Assembly (NCBI RefSeq): GCF_018771565.1
Contig: NZ_CP076326.1
Coordinates: 1,426,001 to 1,490,000 of the forward strand
Length of the DNA stretch: 64,000 bases
DNA from: Thermoflexus hugenholtzii
GTDB taxonomy: Bacteria > Chloroflexota > Anaerolineae > Thermoflexales > Thermoflexaceae
Reading direction: 5' to 3'
Below are positions 8,575 through 22,699 of this stretch, one piece after another. The notes below the pieces were generated by a model. That model was given only the letters and a program-made list of their open reading frames with translations. It was not told the origin of the DNA and did no database searches. Within the stretch, counting starts at the first letter, position 1. Every line of letters begins with the position of its first letter. The position numbers and the translations under genes were made by a program.

Positions 8575-9399
8575 ATGTGGGTGATCAAGCTGGGAGGGAA
8601 CGCGGCGGTGAACGCGGAGGCGGTGCTGGAGGAGCTGGCCGCCTGGGCCCGGGAGGGCCGGCGCTGGGTGCTGGTCCACGGGATCTCGGCCGAGGCCGAC
8701 GCGCTGGGGGAGGCCCTGGGCCATCCGCCCCGCTACATCACCTCGGCCTCGGGCTTCACCAGCCGATACACCGACGCCCGCACCCGGGACATCCTGCTGA
8801 TGGCCTACGGCCGGGCGAACGCCCATCTGGTGGCCGCCCTCCACCGGCGCGGCGTCCCGGCCATCGGCCTGCGGGGGATCGACGGCGGGTTGCTCCGGGC
8901 CCGGCGGAAGGAGGCCCTGCGGGTGCGGGAGGGCGAGCGGATCCTGATCCTGCGGGGGGATTACTCCGGCACCCCCTCCGGGGTGAACGAGAGGCTCCTG
9001 CGCGCCCTGCTGGATCAGGGGCTCTACCCGGTGATCGCCCCGATGGGGCTGACGCCGGATGGGGAGATCGTCAATGTGGATGGGGATCGGGCGGCGGCGG
9101 CCCTGGCGGCCGCCCTGAGCGCGGAGGGCCTGATCTTCGTCACCGGGGCGCCGGGGTTGCTCCGGGCCTTCCCCGATGAATCCACCCGGGTGCCGCGATT
9201 GACCCTCCCGGAGCTGGAAGCGGCGATGGCCTGGGCCCAGGGCCGGATGCGCCACAAGCTGCTGGCCGCCCGCGAGGCCCTGACGGGCGGCGTGCCGCAG
9301 GTCCTCCTGGCCGATGGCCGGCGGCCCGCCCCCCTCGCCGCGGCCCTGAACGGGAACGGCACCCGAATCGATGCCGACGGGCACGGGCGGGTCGAATGA
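8575..9399 (+). CDS. lysZ: LysW-aminoadipate kinase LysZ (ArgB family)
   Basis: 274 residues of the amino-acid kinase family. It phosphorylates the side-chain carboxylate of LysW-bound aminoadipate. Motifs: KLGGNAAVN at the N-terminus, LVHG near residue 40, and VNVDGDRAAAALA for ATP/metal binding. ATG 8575 follows the ribosome-binding site GGAGGCGGAAGG; a GTG at 8557 would add six residues with no better signal. lysZ is the last gene before the 0.77-kb repeat cluster that separates it from lysJ. Confidence 0.92.
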   Translation: MWVIKLGGNAAVNAEAVLEELAAWAREGRRWVLVHGISAEADALGEALGHPPRYITSASGFTSRYTDARTRDILLMAYGRANAHLVAALHRRGVPAIGLRGIDGGLLRARRKEALRVREGERILILRGDYSGTPSGVNERLLRALLDQGLYPVIAPMGLTPDGEIVNVDGDRAAAALAAALSAEGLIFVTGAPGLLRAFPDESTRVPRLTLPELEAAMAWAQGRMRHKLLAAREALTGGVPQVLLADGRRPAPLAAALNGNGTRIDADGHGRVE

Positions 9400-10170
9400 G
9401 GCGGGTCGAATGAATTCGACCTCAAAGGGCCTTCGGCCAGCGTCGGCTTGTGCGCCGAATGAATTCGGCCTCCAGAGGCCTTCGGCCGACGGTCGGCTTT
9501 ATGCGTCGAATGAATTCGACCTTGAAGGGCCTTTGGCCAACGGTCGGCCTGCGCCGACCGAAAAATACTCTCCGCGTCGGCGAAGGCCGACGCCTGGCGC
9601 GTAGCACCTGAGAAGGCCGATTTCAATCGGCGCGAAGGCCTCCGGCCAGCGGTCGGCTTGTCCGCCGAATGAATTCGGCCTCCAAAGGCCTCCGGCCGAC
9701 GGTCGGCCTGCGCCGACCGGAAAGGCATTCCTTGCGTCGGCGAAGGCCGACGCCCGGCGCGTAGCGCCTGAGAAGGCCGATTTCAATCGGCGCGAAGGCC
9801 TTCGGCCAGCGGTCGGCTTTATGCGTCGAATGAATTCGACCTTGAGGGCCTTCGGCCAACGGTCGGCCTACGCCGACCGGAAAGGCATTCCTTGCGTCGG
9901 CGAAGGCCGACGCCCGGCGCGTAGCGCCTCAGAAGGCCGATTTCAATCGGCGCGAAGGCCTCCGGCCAGCGGTCGGCATGCACGCCGAATGAATTCGGCC
10001 TCCAGAGGCCTTCGGCCGACGGTCGGCCTGCGCCGACCGAGAAAAACCCTTTGCGTCGGCGGAGGCCGACGCCTGGCGCGCAGCGCCTTGGAAGGCCGAT
10101 TTCAATCGGCGCAAAGGCCGACGCCCGGCGCGAAAGCGCCTGCCGCCCACCCAGGCCGATTCCCATCGGC
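9400..10170. repeat. Cluster of ~160-bp composite palindromic repeats inside the lys operon
   Basis: The palindrome GCCGATTTCAATCGGC recurs at 9616, 9776, 9936 and 10095, a period of 159-160 bp, with a variant at about 10157-10175. Interleaved are six copies of G(T/C)CGAATGAATTCG(A/G)C (9405, 9454, 9505, 9664, 9825, 9984), copies of AAGGCCTTCGGCC, and four copies of GCGTCGGCGAAGGCCGACGC. Almost every segment is self-complementary, so the transcript would be heavily folded. Frames open through it are of low complexity and lack start signals. No transposase gene is present. Confidence 0.88.
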
Positions 10171-10195
10171 ACCCATCCGTGGGAGGAAAAGGACG

Positions 10196-14996
<4,801 letters not shown>

Positions 14997-15012
<16 letters not shown>

Positions 15013-15797
15013 CCCGGATGCGTCGCCCGCTGCGCCAGCCAGCGCCGGACCTGATCCTGCGCCCACTGCGCATCCGCCGGCGGGAGCGGCGGGGGCGGGA
15101 TCGGCCCGGTGTAATCGATCTGCTCCGCATAGCGAGCGCGTTCGTAAACCTCGTCGAGGGCTTTCTGCAAGTCCAGGGGCACATCCGGGAACGGGGGCCG
15201 CAACGGAACCGCCACCACCGGCAGGGGATCCCGCAGATCGATGAACCAGACCAGCATGCCGGGATGTTGCGGCCGGTAGAGGGCGACCGCGTAATCGCTG
15301 CGCCCGGCCAGCGGCTCCGGCCGGCTTCCCGCCCGGAGCAGATCGATCTCCAGCCAGTTGGCGCTGCCCTGCAGGAGCGGCCGGCGCTTCTCCTGCATGG
15401 CCTGCTGTCCCCACGATCCCTTCACCTTGTTGGCCGGAGACAACACCTCGATCGCGGTGACGACCTGATGCGTGCGGGCGTCCCGGATCTCCAGGTAGGC
15501 GTCCCGGATCTCGGGCTCGACCAGTATCTCCACCACCGCCGGCCTGGCGATGGCCGGCCGCCCGGGCCACCCGAGCGGGGCCTCGGACTCGCGGGGAGCG
15601 CTCGGGATCAGAGCCGGATAGCCCGGATCGTCCACCGGCGAGGTGATGTAAACCCGTTGCTCCACCCGCACGTAAAAGTGCGGGGCCAGAACGGGGGCCA
15701 GCGGAGCGCGGATCGCCTCGATCAGCCCATGATGCACATCCGGCCACAGCGTCGGATCTTCCAGATAAGGGTCCATGCCCGGAAAGGGGGAGGGCAT
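14997..15797 (-). CDS. DUF4058 family protein
   Basis: 266 residues starting [26 protein letters not shown], the usual DUF4058 opening. Further family features are [18 protein letters not shown], the [12 protein letters not shown] segment and a Pro-rich C-terminus. Function is unknown; the family is frequent in Cyanobacteria, Planctomycetes and Chloroflexota. It lies antisense between the two homoaconitase subunit genes and its 3' end overlaps the large-subunit gene by 16 bases, so the pair is convergent. A possible -10 (TACAAT, plus-strand 15855-15860) lies upstream. It looks like an insertion into an ancestral lysT-lysU pair. Confidence 0.85.
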
Positions 15798-15926
15798 CTC
15801 CGGCCTCCGACGGGAACTGAAGGATCAGCAGCGCTCAGGCCCATGCTCGGTTCCATTGTATCGGATCCGCCTTTCGATCTCATCAAGAGGCCCTGAGAAT
15901 CCCGATCGGTCAGGAGGGGATCGATC

Positions 15927-16457
15927 ATGCGATGGCGGGGACGCGTGTGGAAATATGGGGACCACGTCAACACCGATGTGATCTTCCCGGGCAAATACAC
16001 GTATACGATCACCGACCCGGCGGAGATGGCCCGGCACGCGCTGGAGGATCTCGACCCTCGCTTCGCCCGCGAGGTGCGGCCCGGGGACATCATCGTGGCG
16101 GGGCGGAACTGGGGGTGCGGCTCCTCCCGGGAGCAGGCGGTGATCGCCCTGAAGGCCGCGGGGGTGCGAGCCATCGTCGCCAAATCCTTCGCCCGCATCT
16201 ACTTCCGCAACGCCGTCAACCACGGCCTGCTGCCCATCGTCTGCCCGGAGGCGGTGGAGGCCATCGAGCCCGGGGAAGAGATCGAGATCGACCTGGAGGC
16301 GCACCGCATTCACAGTCGCGCGGGGAGCTTCCCCTTCCCGCCCCTCTCCCCCACGGTCCGGGAGATCCTGGAGGCCGGAGGTCTGCTCCCCATGCTCTGC
16401 CGCCGGCTGGGCCTGCCGCTCCCTCCGGAAAACATCGGCGGAGCGAGCGGCGACTGA
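15927..16457 (+). CDS. lysU: Homoaconitase small subunit
   Basis: 176 residues of the LeuD/aconitase swivel-domain family. Motifs: [16 protein letters not shown] near the N-terminus and the substrate-binding loop [13 protein letters not shown], followed by [19 protein letters not shown]. It partners the large subunit, from which it is separated by the DUF4058 gene. An AGGAGG site lies about 10 bases before the ATG. It needs its own promoter or read-through from lysT; no clear promoter was seen. Confidence 0.9.
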   Translation: MRWRGRVWKYGDHVNTDVIFPGKYTYTITDPAEMARHALEDLDPRFAREVRPGDIIVAGRNWGCGSSREQAVIALKAAGVRAIVAKSFARIYFRNAVNHGLLPIVCPEAVEAIEPGEEIEIDLEAHRIHSRAGSFPFPPLSPTVREILEAGGLLPMLCRRLGLPLPPENIGGASGD

Positions 16458-16504
16458 AACGAACCGGGCGGGACCCTCTGCCAGGTCCCGCCCGGTCCAG
16501 CAGG

Positions 16505-16596
16505 CGGAGGGGGAGGGATTCGAACCCTCGAGGGGGGCTTTTCGCACCCCCCACCGCTTAGCAGGCGGTTCCGTTAGGCCACTCCGGCACCCCTCC
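16505..16596 (-). tRNA. tRNA-Ser (anticodon GCT)
   Basis: Read on the minus strand: acceptor stem GGAGGGG/CCCCTCC, D-arm, anticodon loop CTGCTAA giving GCT, a long variable arm (GGGGGGTGCGAAAAGCCCCC) typical of class II tRNA, and T-arm GAGGG-TTCGAAT-CCCTC. The CCA end is not encoded. 92 bases. Confidence 0.93.
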
Positions 16597-16612
16597 GGGC
16601 GATCCCCTCAGG

Positions 16613-16703
16613 CGGAGGGAGGGGGATTCGAACCCCCGAGGAGGCGCTCAGGCCTCCCAGCGGTTTTCAAGACCGCCGCCTTCAGCCGCTCGGCCATCCC
16701 TCC
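16613..16703 (-). tRNA. tRNA-Ser (anticodon TGA)
   Basis: Minus strand: acceptor GGAGGGA/TCCCTCC, D-arm with GGCCGAGCGGC, anticodon TGA in loop CTTGAAA, long variable arm (GGGAGGCCTGAGCGCCTCC) and T-arm GGGGG-TTCGAAT-CCCCC. 91 bases, no encoded CCA. Lies 16 bases from the tRNA-Ser(GCT) gene on the same strand and is probably co-transcribed with it. Confidence 0.93.
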
Positions 16704-16756
16704 ACAGCAATTATGCCTGACCGGCTCGGCCTCGTCAAGCCGGACCTCGCCAAGGA

Positions 16757-16830
16757 TGTGTCCCGATTTTGTCGGGCCTGGCCGCCTTGTAGGACAACTG
16801 CGAGCAGTTGTCCTACGATCTTGGGACACA
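16757..16830. repeat. 74-bp palindromic dispersed repeat, copy 2
   Basis: Same length and structure as the copy at 6122-6195, about 95% identical. Outer ends TGTGTCCC/GGGACACA are perfect here. The inner stem is longer: GTAGGACAACTGC pairs with GCAGTTGTCCTAC around a two-base loop. Lies between tRNA-Ser(TGA) and the rhomboid promoter. Confidence 0.82.
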
Positions 16831-16886
16831 CCCCTCGCCAAGGCTTTCTCCCCTGCCTTGAGGACAACTCGCTGTAATCGGCCCGA

Positions 16887-16895
16887 TGGTATAAT
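16887..16895 (+). promoter_or_regulatory. Extended -10 promoter of the rhomboid gene
   Basis: TGGTATAAT (16887-16895), an extended -10 element, 31 bases before the ATG. No clear -35. AGGAA follows at a suitable distance from the start codon. Confidence 0.65.
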
Positions 16896-16925
16896 GGCCT
16901 TGACTTTCCCAACAGGAACATTCGA

Positions 16926-17648
16926 ATGATCCCGATCAGCGACAGCCCGCGAAGCCGCACGGTCCCGATCGTCAACTGGACCCTGATCCTGGTTAACATC
17001 TTGATCTTCCTGCTGGAGCTCTCCATGCCGCCCCGGGCGCTGGATCGCTTTCTGCTCACCTGGGGTGCGGTGCCGGTGCGGGTGTGGGGAGCCCTGCTGG
17101 GGCAGGCGGATCCCTTCTGGCTGGTCACGCTGATCACCAGCCAGTTCCTCCACGGGGGATGGGCCCACATCCTGGGCAACATGCTCTACCTGTGGGTGTT
17201 CGGGGACAACGTGGAAGACCGGATGGGACATCTGCGTTATCTGGTCTTCTACCTGCTCTGCGGGGTCATCGCCGGCCTGATCCAGACCCTGGTCCTCTTC
17301 GGCTCGCGGGTGCCGCTGATCGGGGCCAGCGGAGCCATCGCCGGGGTGCTGGGCGCCTACCTGGTCCTTTACCCGGGGGCCCGAGTGACCGTGCTGGCCC
17401 CTTATTTCTTCTTCGGCCTGGGCTTCTTCGAGGTCCCCGCTGCCGTGTTGCTGGTGATGTGGTTCCTGCTGCAGTTCGTCAACGGCATCGCGGCCATCAC
17501 CACCGCCAGCCCCTCCGTCGGCGGCATCGGCTGGTGGGCCCACATCGGCGGGTTCGTGGCCGGCTACCTGCTGGTCCGCCTGTTCGCCCGACCCCAGCGC
17601 CCCCGCCCGATGCTTCCCTACGACTTCTACGATCCCGATCGATGGTAG
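16926..17648 (+). CDS. Rhomboid family intramembrane serine protease
   Basis: 240-residue polytopic membrane protein with about six membrane segments. The catalytic Ser135 lies in GASGAIAG and the catalytic His206 in WWAHIGGF. The conserved HGGWAHILGNMLYLWVFG loop (HxxxN) sits before TM2. Rhomboids cut transmembrane substrates within the membrane; the substrate is unknown. The protein ends in a Pro/Arg-rich cytoplasmic tail. Single gene with its own extended -10 promoter; the next gene begins 163 bases downstream. Confidence 0.92.
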   Translation: MIPISDSPRSRTVPIVNWTLILVNILIFLLELSMPPRALDRFLLTWGAVPVRVWGALLGQADPFWLVTLITSQFLHGGWAHILGNMLYLWVFGDNVEDRMGHLRYLVFYLLCGVIAGLIQTLVLFGSRVPLIGASGAIAGVLGAYLVLYPGARVTVLAPYFFFGLGFFEVPAAVLLVMWFLLQFVNGIAAITTASPSVGGIGWWAHIGGFVAGYLLVRLFARPQRPRPMLPYDFYDPDRW

Positions 17649-17811
17649 CGAGGCGCCGGGAGCCTCCCACTTCCCACCAATCCCTAAAGCGAATAAAATT
17701 TCTAATCAAAATGCGAACCTGGAGCTTTTCCGGGCGCTGAGTCACGCGCCCGAAAGGGCGCCGGGGGCCTCCGCTCAACCTGAGTCGATCCGAGACCCGG
17801 AGGAGTATCCC

Positions 17812-18588
17812 ATGGAAGATCGAGGCCGGTATCCGGAGCGGGAGTTCGTGGTCCACACCCAATCGATCCATCTATGGGGGAGCGTTCCGCCCATGAGTGA
17901 GAAAGCAAAGGTCCTGGTGATCGACGACGATTTGCTTCTGCGGGAGGTGCTGGCCCGCGCCTTGACCCAGGAAGGTTATGAGGTTTTGACTGCGGAGACC
18001 GGAGGGGAAGGCCTTCTCCTCTTCGATCAGCATAGCCCTGACCTGGTGATCCTCGATGTGTTGCTCCCGGACCTCGACGGCTGGGAGGTCTGCCGACGGA
18101 TCCGCCGGGTCTCCACAGTGCCCATCCTGTTCCTGACGGCCCTGGAGGGGATCCCGGAGCGGGTGCGGGGGCTGGTCCTGGGCGGCGACGATTATGTCGT
18201 CAAGCCCTTCGCCGTCGAGGAGCTCCTGGCCCGGGCGGAGGCCATCCTGCGGCGGGTGCGCCAGGCGGCTCCGATCGAAGGGGCCTCCATCCGGCTGGGG
18301 GATGGCGCCCTGGTGATCGATCGGGAGCGCCGCCAGGTATGGTTCCAGGGACGCCTGCTGGAGCTCTCCCCGATCGAATACACCCTCCTCCTTTATCTGG
18401 CGGAACGGGCCGGGCGCGTGGTCTCCATCAACGAACTGCTCACGGCCGTCTGGGGCGGACCCCAGGAAGGATCCATCCAGGCCCTTCGCTGGTATATCTG
18501 GAACCTTCGCCAGAAGATGGAGACCAACCCGCATCGCCCCCGCTGGATCCAGACGGTCCGTCGCTACGGCTACCGGCTGAACGGTTGA
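17812..18588 (+). CDS. OmpR/PhoB-family response regulator
   Basis: Receiver domain (VLVIDDD, phosphoacceptor Asp in VILDVLLPDLDG, Lys in DDYVVKPF), then a winged-helix DNA-binding domain ending IQTVRRYGYRLNG. ATG 17812 has the better ribosome-binding site (GGAGGAGTATCCC) and gives 258 residues. ATG 17893 gives the family's usual length (231 residues, phospho-Asp at 55) with a weaker GGGGGAG site. No histidine kinase lies next to it, so it is an orphan here. The following AAA ATPase gene is convergent. Confidence 0.9.
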   Translation: MEDRGRYPEREFVVHTQSIHLWGSVPPMSEKAKVLVIDDDLLLREVLARALTQEGYEVLTAETGGEGLLLFDQHSPDLVILDVLLPDLDGWEVCRRIRRVSTVPILFLTALEGIPERVRGLVLGGDDYVVKPFAVEELLARAEAILRRVRQAAPIEGASIRLGDGALVIDRERRQVWFQGRLLELSPIEYTLLLYLAERAGRVVSINELLTAVWGGPQEGSIQALRWYIWNLRQKMETNPHRPRWIQTVRRYGYRLNG

Positions 18589-18670
18589 CCCGGGCGAGGG
18601 AGATGGCATGGAGCGGGCCGGATCGAGCGGAGCCCGCGGGAGGATGCATGGGGCATCTTCCCCCAGGCTT

Positions 18671-19921
18671 TCACGCCTCCAGCAGGGGGAGCAGGATCGG
18701 ATGGACATCGCACCAGGGCTCCCCGTCGCTGTATTCCAGCAGGCTCAAGTTGGCCAGGAACTCCCGGGTCCGCTCGTTGTTCACAAACGCCCGAGTGCGG
18801 TGATATCCCCGGAGCTCCCCGTAATCCTCCGGCCGCAACGTCCCCCGGTAATCGTTTTGCAGCTGGATCACCGCGCTCTGCATCTCGGAAAGCCCGACCC
18901 GATCCCGCCCCATCGCCAGGCCGTGGAGGATCGCGGATTGAAGCAGCTGGATGAGGGTCAGGGGAACCCCTCCGCTCATGCGGACGGCCAGGTCGACGGC
19001 TTCCGGGTCGATCAGATAGGGCTCCATCCGCCGCTCTACGATCTCCCGCATCACCCGGTAGCCCTCCGGCCGCAGCTGGCCCTGGCGATCGTAAACCATC
19101 ACGTTGGGGATCAGAAAGCGCTCGCTGAAGTGGCTGCGGATCTGCAGGAACTCCCGGGCGTAGCGCAGGGTGATGGGGAAGGTGAACAGGATATGGGCGC
19201 GCAGCTCCGCCAGCAGGGCCGCATGGTTTAAGAAGAGCCCCAGTGCCCGCTCGAAGGAGAGCTTGTCCAGATCCTCCACGATCACCAGCACCGGCCGGCG
19301 GGCGTTGGAGCGGATCTCCTCGATCAGACGGTTGGTGCGAGAGACCAGCTCGAAGAGCCGCAGCTCCGCCCGCTCCCGGACCATCCGGCGGGTGCTGCTC
19401 TCGGTCTTCACCCGCCCCTCCAGCTTCAGGGCCAGCAGGTTCAGCGCCGCCTCGGCCGAGGCCTCCCGGGAGGGGCTGACCATCTCCTCCTCGACGATCT
19501 CGTGGGTCAACCAGCGGTAGAGATCCTCCAGCATCCCCACTCCGACCAGCCCCCGCTTGCGCCCCTTCAGGATCCGCTCATCGGTGGCCTGCTGGAGCAG
19601 CCGCAGGGCGATGGCCAGGATGAGGTCCACGTAGGTGAGATCTGTGAGGTTGAGGATCTCCAGCACGGAGAAATGGACGATGAAGAAGCGCCCTTTCAGG
19701 AGGCCGCTCAGGCGATTGAGCTCGGTGCTTTTGCCGCTCCCCCGATGGCCGGAGAACAGGACCTTCACCGGCTCATCCATCGCCTCCAGATAGGCCTTCA
19801 GCTCCAGGGTGGGGACGTCCGGCCGCTCGACATAATACGCGGCCAGGGCCCGTCCCGCCAGGGGAACCCGCGGGTCGAACAGGTTCAGCGCTTCCTTCAA
19901 AGTGCGCGCCCGCACCGCCAT
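18671..19921 (-). CDS. P-loop AAA-type ATPase of unknown role
   Basis: 416 residues. Walker A is SGHRGSGKST (Lys64) and Walker B VLVIVEDLDK (211-220). The remainder is a helical Orc/Cdc6-like lid region with a conserved-looking SGGVPLTLIQLLQSA segment. No transmembrane part. Start at ATG 19921 is preceded by GGAGGTG; ATG 19933 would add four residues. The ATPase of this general type resembles those in STAND/KAP-like systems, but no effector domain was recognised. Convergent with the response regulator gene. Confidence 0.7.
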   Translation of the reverse strand: MAVRARTLKEALNLFDPRVPLAGRALAAYYVERPDVPTLELKAYLEAMDEPVKVLFSGHRGSGKSTELNRLSGLLKGRFFIVHFSVLEILNLTDLTYVDLILAIALRLLQQATDERILKGRKRGLVGVGMLEDLYRWLTHEIVEEEMVSPSREASAEAALNLLALKLEGRVKTESSTRRMVRERAELRLFELVSRTNRLIEEIRSNARRPVLVIVEDLDKLSFERALGLFLNHAALLAELRAHILFTFPITLRYAREFLQIRSHFSERFLIPNVMVYDRQGQLRPEGYRVMREIVERRMEPYLIDPEAVDLAVRMSGGVPLTLIQLLQSAILHGLAMGRDRVGLSEMQSAVIQLQNDYRGTLRPEDYGELRGYHRTRAFVNNERTREFLANLSLLEYSDGEPWCDVHPILLPLLEA

Positions 19922-19950
19922 CCGCACCTCCATCCGGAATCCGATCTACC

Positions 19951-20121
19951 TATAGGAGCGGCTTTCGCCGCGAACCTCCCCCTCTCGAGGACCGAGGGTT
20001 CGGTGCGAAAGCCCCTCACGTAAGCCGAAATTCATTTCGGCATCCACGTCTGTAGGAGCGGCTTTCGCCACGACCCTCGCGCCATCGAAGACAAGGGGTC
20101 GGGGCTAAAGCCCCTCCTACA
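19951..20121. repeat. Two REP-like palindromes and a small hairpin
   Basis: Copy A (19951-20020) and copy B (20051-20121) both begin T(A/G)TAGGAGCGGCTTTCGCC and end in the inverse GCGAAAGCCCCTC or GCTAAAGCCCCTCCTACA, so each folds into a long imperfect hairpin. Between them, GCCGAAAT-TC-ATTTCGGC (20024-20041) resembles the GAATGAATTC palindromes of the cluster at 9400-10170. Confidence 0.75.
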
Positions 20122-20144
20122 GAAATCGTTTGCGAATTCATTGT

Positions 20145-20687
20145 TCACGGCTGCGCCCCGGGGCCGGACAAAAAGATCTCGGTGCCGCAATAGGGGCAGC
20201 GGATCACGCCCTTGCCGGCCAGCTCCAGGGCGCCCCCGCAGCGAGGACACCGGCCAGCGTCCCGCAGGGCAGCGGCCTCGGCGGAGTAGAGCACCCCCTC
20301 CGACCAGTTCACGTAACCGGAGAACAGGCCCATGTGCACCAAATCGTAGATCCACGCCCGCACCTGATCCCGCGTCGCCCGGAGCTCCAGGGCGATCTCG
20401 GGGAGCGAGACCTGCCCCCGGGCCTGGATCATGCCCAGCAACCGACGCTGCTTCTCCGCGACCTCCGCCTCCTGCGCCTCCACCGCCCCCCGGCGCCACA
20501 GGTAAAGCCCCAGGCCAACCAGCGGCGAGAAGATGAGCAGGATCAGGAAAACCCCGATGCCGAGCCCGCCGGGCGTGAGGGTGCCCGTGGACCACTGGAT
20601 CAGCAGAAACCCTGCGAAGGCCAGGATCAGAAACAACCCCGTCCCGCTCAGGATCCCTCCCAGCATCTGCATCGTCCGCGGATGCAT
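20145..20687 (-). CDS. Membrane protein with winged-helix-like region and zinc ribbon
   Basis: 180 residues. Two transmembrane helices (about 8-30 and 38-62) are followed by a helical region (EIALELRATRDQVRAWIYDLVHMGLFSGYVNW) that looks like a winged-helix or PCI-like fold. A C-terminal zinc ribbon has CPRCGG and CPYCG. The start has a strong GGAGGAGG site. It lies 26 bases downstream of the DUF2207 gene and is probably co-transcribed with it. Function unknown; a role with the DUF2207 protein at the membrane is an inference. Confidence 0.75.
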   Translation of the reverse strand: MHPRTMQMLGGILSGTGLFLILAFAGFLLIQWSTGTLTPGGLGIGVFLILLIFSPLVGLGLYLWRRGAVEAQEAEVAEKQRRLLGMIQARGQVSLPEIALELRATRDQVRAWIYDLVHMGLFSGYVNWSEGVLYSAEAAALRDAGRCPRCGGALELAGKGVIRCPYCGTEIFLSGPGAQP

Positions 20688-20713
20688 CCCCCGCCTCCTC
20701 CTGAAGATCGCGC

Positions 20714-22543
20714 TTAGCCGAACCCGCTGCGGCCGCCGCCGCCCCCGCCCCCGCCGAAGCTCGCCCCTCCGCTCCAGCGCCCTCCTCCACCCCGCTCCGA
20801 TGGCGGACGGCTGACCAGGGTGTCGGCGGCCGTGTTCAGCATCGCCGTTAACCCCTCGGAGAACGCATTGAGGCTCCCGGTCAGCGAGGAGGCCATGTCA
20901 TCGAGAGACGGCACACCCTGTCCTCCCTCCCCGGGGAGCGGCGCCGCATGCCCCGGCACCCGTCCCGGAGCCCCATGGGTCGTCGGCTGGATCCACGGGC
21001 GATACCACGGGGGCGGTGGGAGATCCGGGGCGATCTCCTGCCACTGGCGCAGGAAACGACGCTCCATCCCGAAGACGATCGCGTAAGGAAGATACTGCTC
21101 CAGCCGGGCAGAGGCCTCCTCCGGCGCCATCTTCCGGAGCTCTCGCAGACCTCGGGCGAAAGCCCGCCACTGGGCCGCCCGCTCCGCCCCCTTCCGGGTC
21201 CGCCGGGGCATATGAGGGGCGATCAGAAACCAGGCCAGCGCGGTCCCTCCCAGCCCGACTGCGATGGCCCATATCCCCCACAGCCCCCGGGCGCTCTCCT
21301 GCGCGGCCAGGATCCCTGTCAGGACCGCCAGCCCGCCCGCCAGCACACCCGGGATCCGATAGGCGTCCCGCACGCGATCCGGACGGGCGGAGAACCACCC
21401 TGCCCGGACGACGGCCCGATAGAGGGCCGCCTCCAGCTCCGGGAGCCGCCGGAAGAACCGGTGCCGCAGATCCCGCAGGCGCCGCTCCGTGGATCCATCG
21501 AACAGCGCCTGCACCAGCAACCGCTCGAAGGGCTGCAGCTCCGCCTCCGAGCCGGTCCGCCGTAGCCGGAAATCCCGGGCGAAGCCCTCCCGGATCTCCT
21601 CAATGGTCAACACCCCTCGACGAGCCAGATCCACCACCGTCGCCAGGATGTCCCGCAGATCCGCCCGCTCGTCCAGCAACACCCCCACCAGCCCCGGAGG
21701 ATCCGGGAAGGGAGGCTCCGTCCGCAAATCCGGCCCGCTCCCGATGTAAGGATCCCGCCCCCATCGCGCCCAGACTCCTACGGCCAGCGCGGGCCCGGCC
21801 GCCAGCACGAACAGCCCGACAATGAGCAACGCCAGGTTATACAGCGGGAGTCGATCCTCCCAGACCTGCCACGCGGGGGGCTCCGACGGGAGGATCCCAT
21901 GGGGGAACTGAACCCGGACCTCGAAGGATTCGTCGGGGGCAAGGGGGCGCCGGGCCTGAAATCGAACCACCTGCCCGCCTTCCTCCGCGATCCCATCGGC
22001 CGGGCCGTAGGCGGCGATGCGTTGCGCGATCGCTCCCGGGGGCAGATACACAGTCACCGCGCTCTCACGGATCTCGTAAGCGTGCTCGGCCGGCAGCGGG
22101 TTCCACCAGAGCTGATCGCCCGCCGCGTAGCGCCGGATCGCCCCGCGGACCTGATACCGGAGATAGAACGTGCGGCGCGCGTTCGTGGTCGGCGGGAAGA
22201 ACCAGCGGACGGTGACGGCCTCGGCCCCCTCCTCCACGGTGTAGGTGAACGGTTCCCCGGTCGAGGCGCGGCGATAGGGATGCCCCTCTTCCCCCACCTC
22301 CAGGATGGTGATGCCCTCGGTGCGTCGGAGAGGGATCTCCCGGAAGCCCCGGCGAAACGTCCCGAGGAACCGGATGGCCTGACGTTCAACCACCTCCAGG
22401 GTCCCATCCGACCGCACATGGAGTTCCACGTCGAAGCGCTCCGCGACCAGTGAGGAGGACTGGGCATGGAGCCCAGGAACCGGCCCGAAGAGCCCCAGGA
22501 GCAGGATCAGGATGCCGGACACCCATCGCAGGGGAACCCGCAT
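20714..22543 (-). CDS. DUF2207 family membrane protein
   Basis: 609 residues. N-terminal signal/anchor (GILILLLGLFGPVPGLHAQ). The extracytoplasmic DUF2207 domain follows: RFDVELHVRSDGTLEVVERQAIRFLG, with FRRGFREIPL. There are membrane helices near residues 240-260 and 400-445, and a Gly-rich C-terminus (GGASFGGGGGGGGRSGFG) that is characteristic of this family. Function unknown. The start was set at MRVPLRW, immediately before the signal segment; an upstream in-frame extension of 24 residues looks non-coding. Confidence 0.85.
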   Translation of the reverse strand: MRVPLRWVSGILILLLGLFGPVPGLHAQSSSLVAERFDVELHVRSDGTLEVVERQAIRFLGTFRRGFREIPLRRTEGITILEVGEEGHPYRRASTGEPFTYTVEEGAEAVTVRWFFPPTTNARRTFYLRYQVRGAIRRYAAGDQLWWNPLPAEHAYEIRESAVTVYLPPGAIAQRIAAYGPADGIAEEGGQVVRFQARRPLAPDESFEVRVQFPHGILPSEPPAWQVWEDRLPLYNLALLIVGLFVLAAGPALAVGVWARWGRDPYIGSGPDLRTEPPFPDPPGLVGVLLDERADLRDILATVVDLARRGVLTIEEIREGFARDFRLRRTGSEAELQPFERLLVQALFDGSTERRLRDLRHRFFRRLPELEAALYRAVVRAGWFSARPDRVRDAYRIPGVLAGGLAVLTGILAAQESARGLWGIWAIAVGLGGTALAWFLIAPHMPRRTRKGAERAAQWRAFARGLRELRKMAPEEASARLEQYLPYAIVFGMERRFLRQWQEIAPDLPPPPWYRPWIQPTTHGAPGRVPGHAAPLPGEGGQGVPSLDDMASSLTGSLNAFSEGLTAMLNTAADTLVSRPPSERGGGGRWSGGASFGGGGGGGGRSGFG

Positions 22544-22699
22544 GGACGCGCTCCTCGATTGCGGAAATCGGGGGAGCATCTTCCTCGCCTCAAGCGCGCG
22601 ATCGCCCCGGCCCATTTTACACGCATCGCCTCCGGGTCACCGCCCCGCCATCGCTGCATCTAACATGAATGAGACTTCGAAGCGCAGAGAGGAGGTCGG

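Noticed and set aside
9400-10170. CRISPR array between lysZ and lysJ
   Set aside because: The ~160-bp units are composite palindromes repeated without unique spacers, and no cas genes are present.
17728-17755. Terminator between the rhomboid and response regulator genes
   Set aside because: GGGCGC and GCGCCC form a short stem but there is no T-tract on either side.
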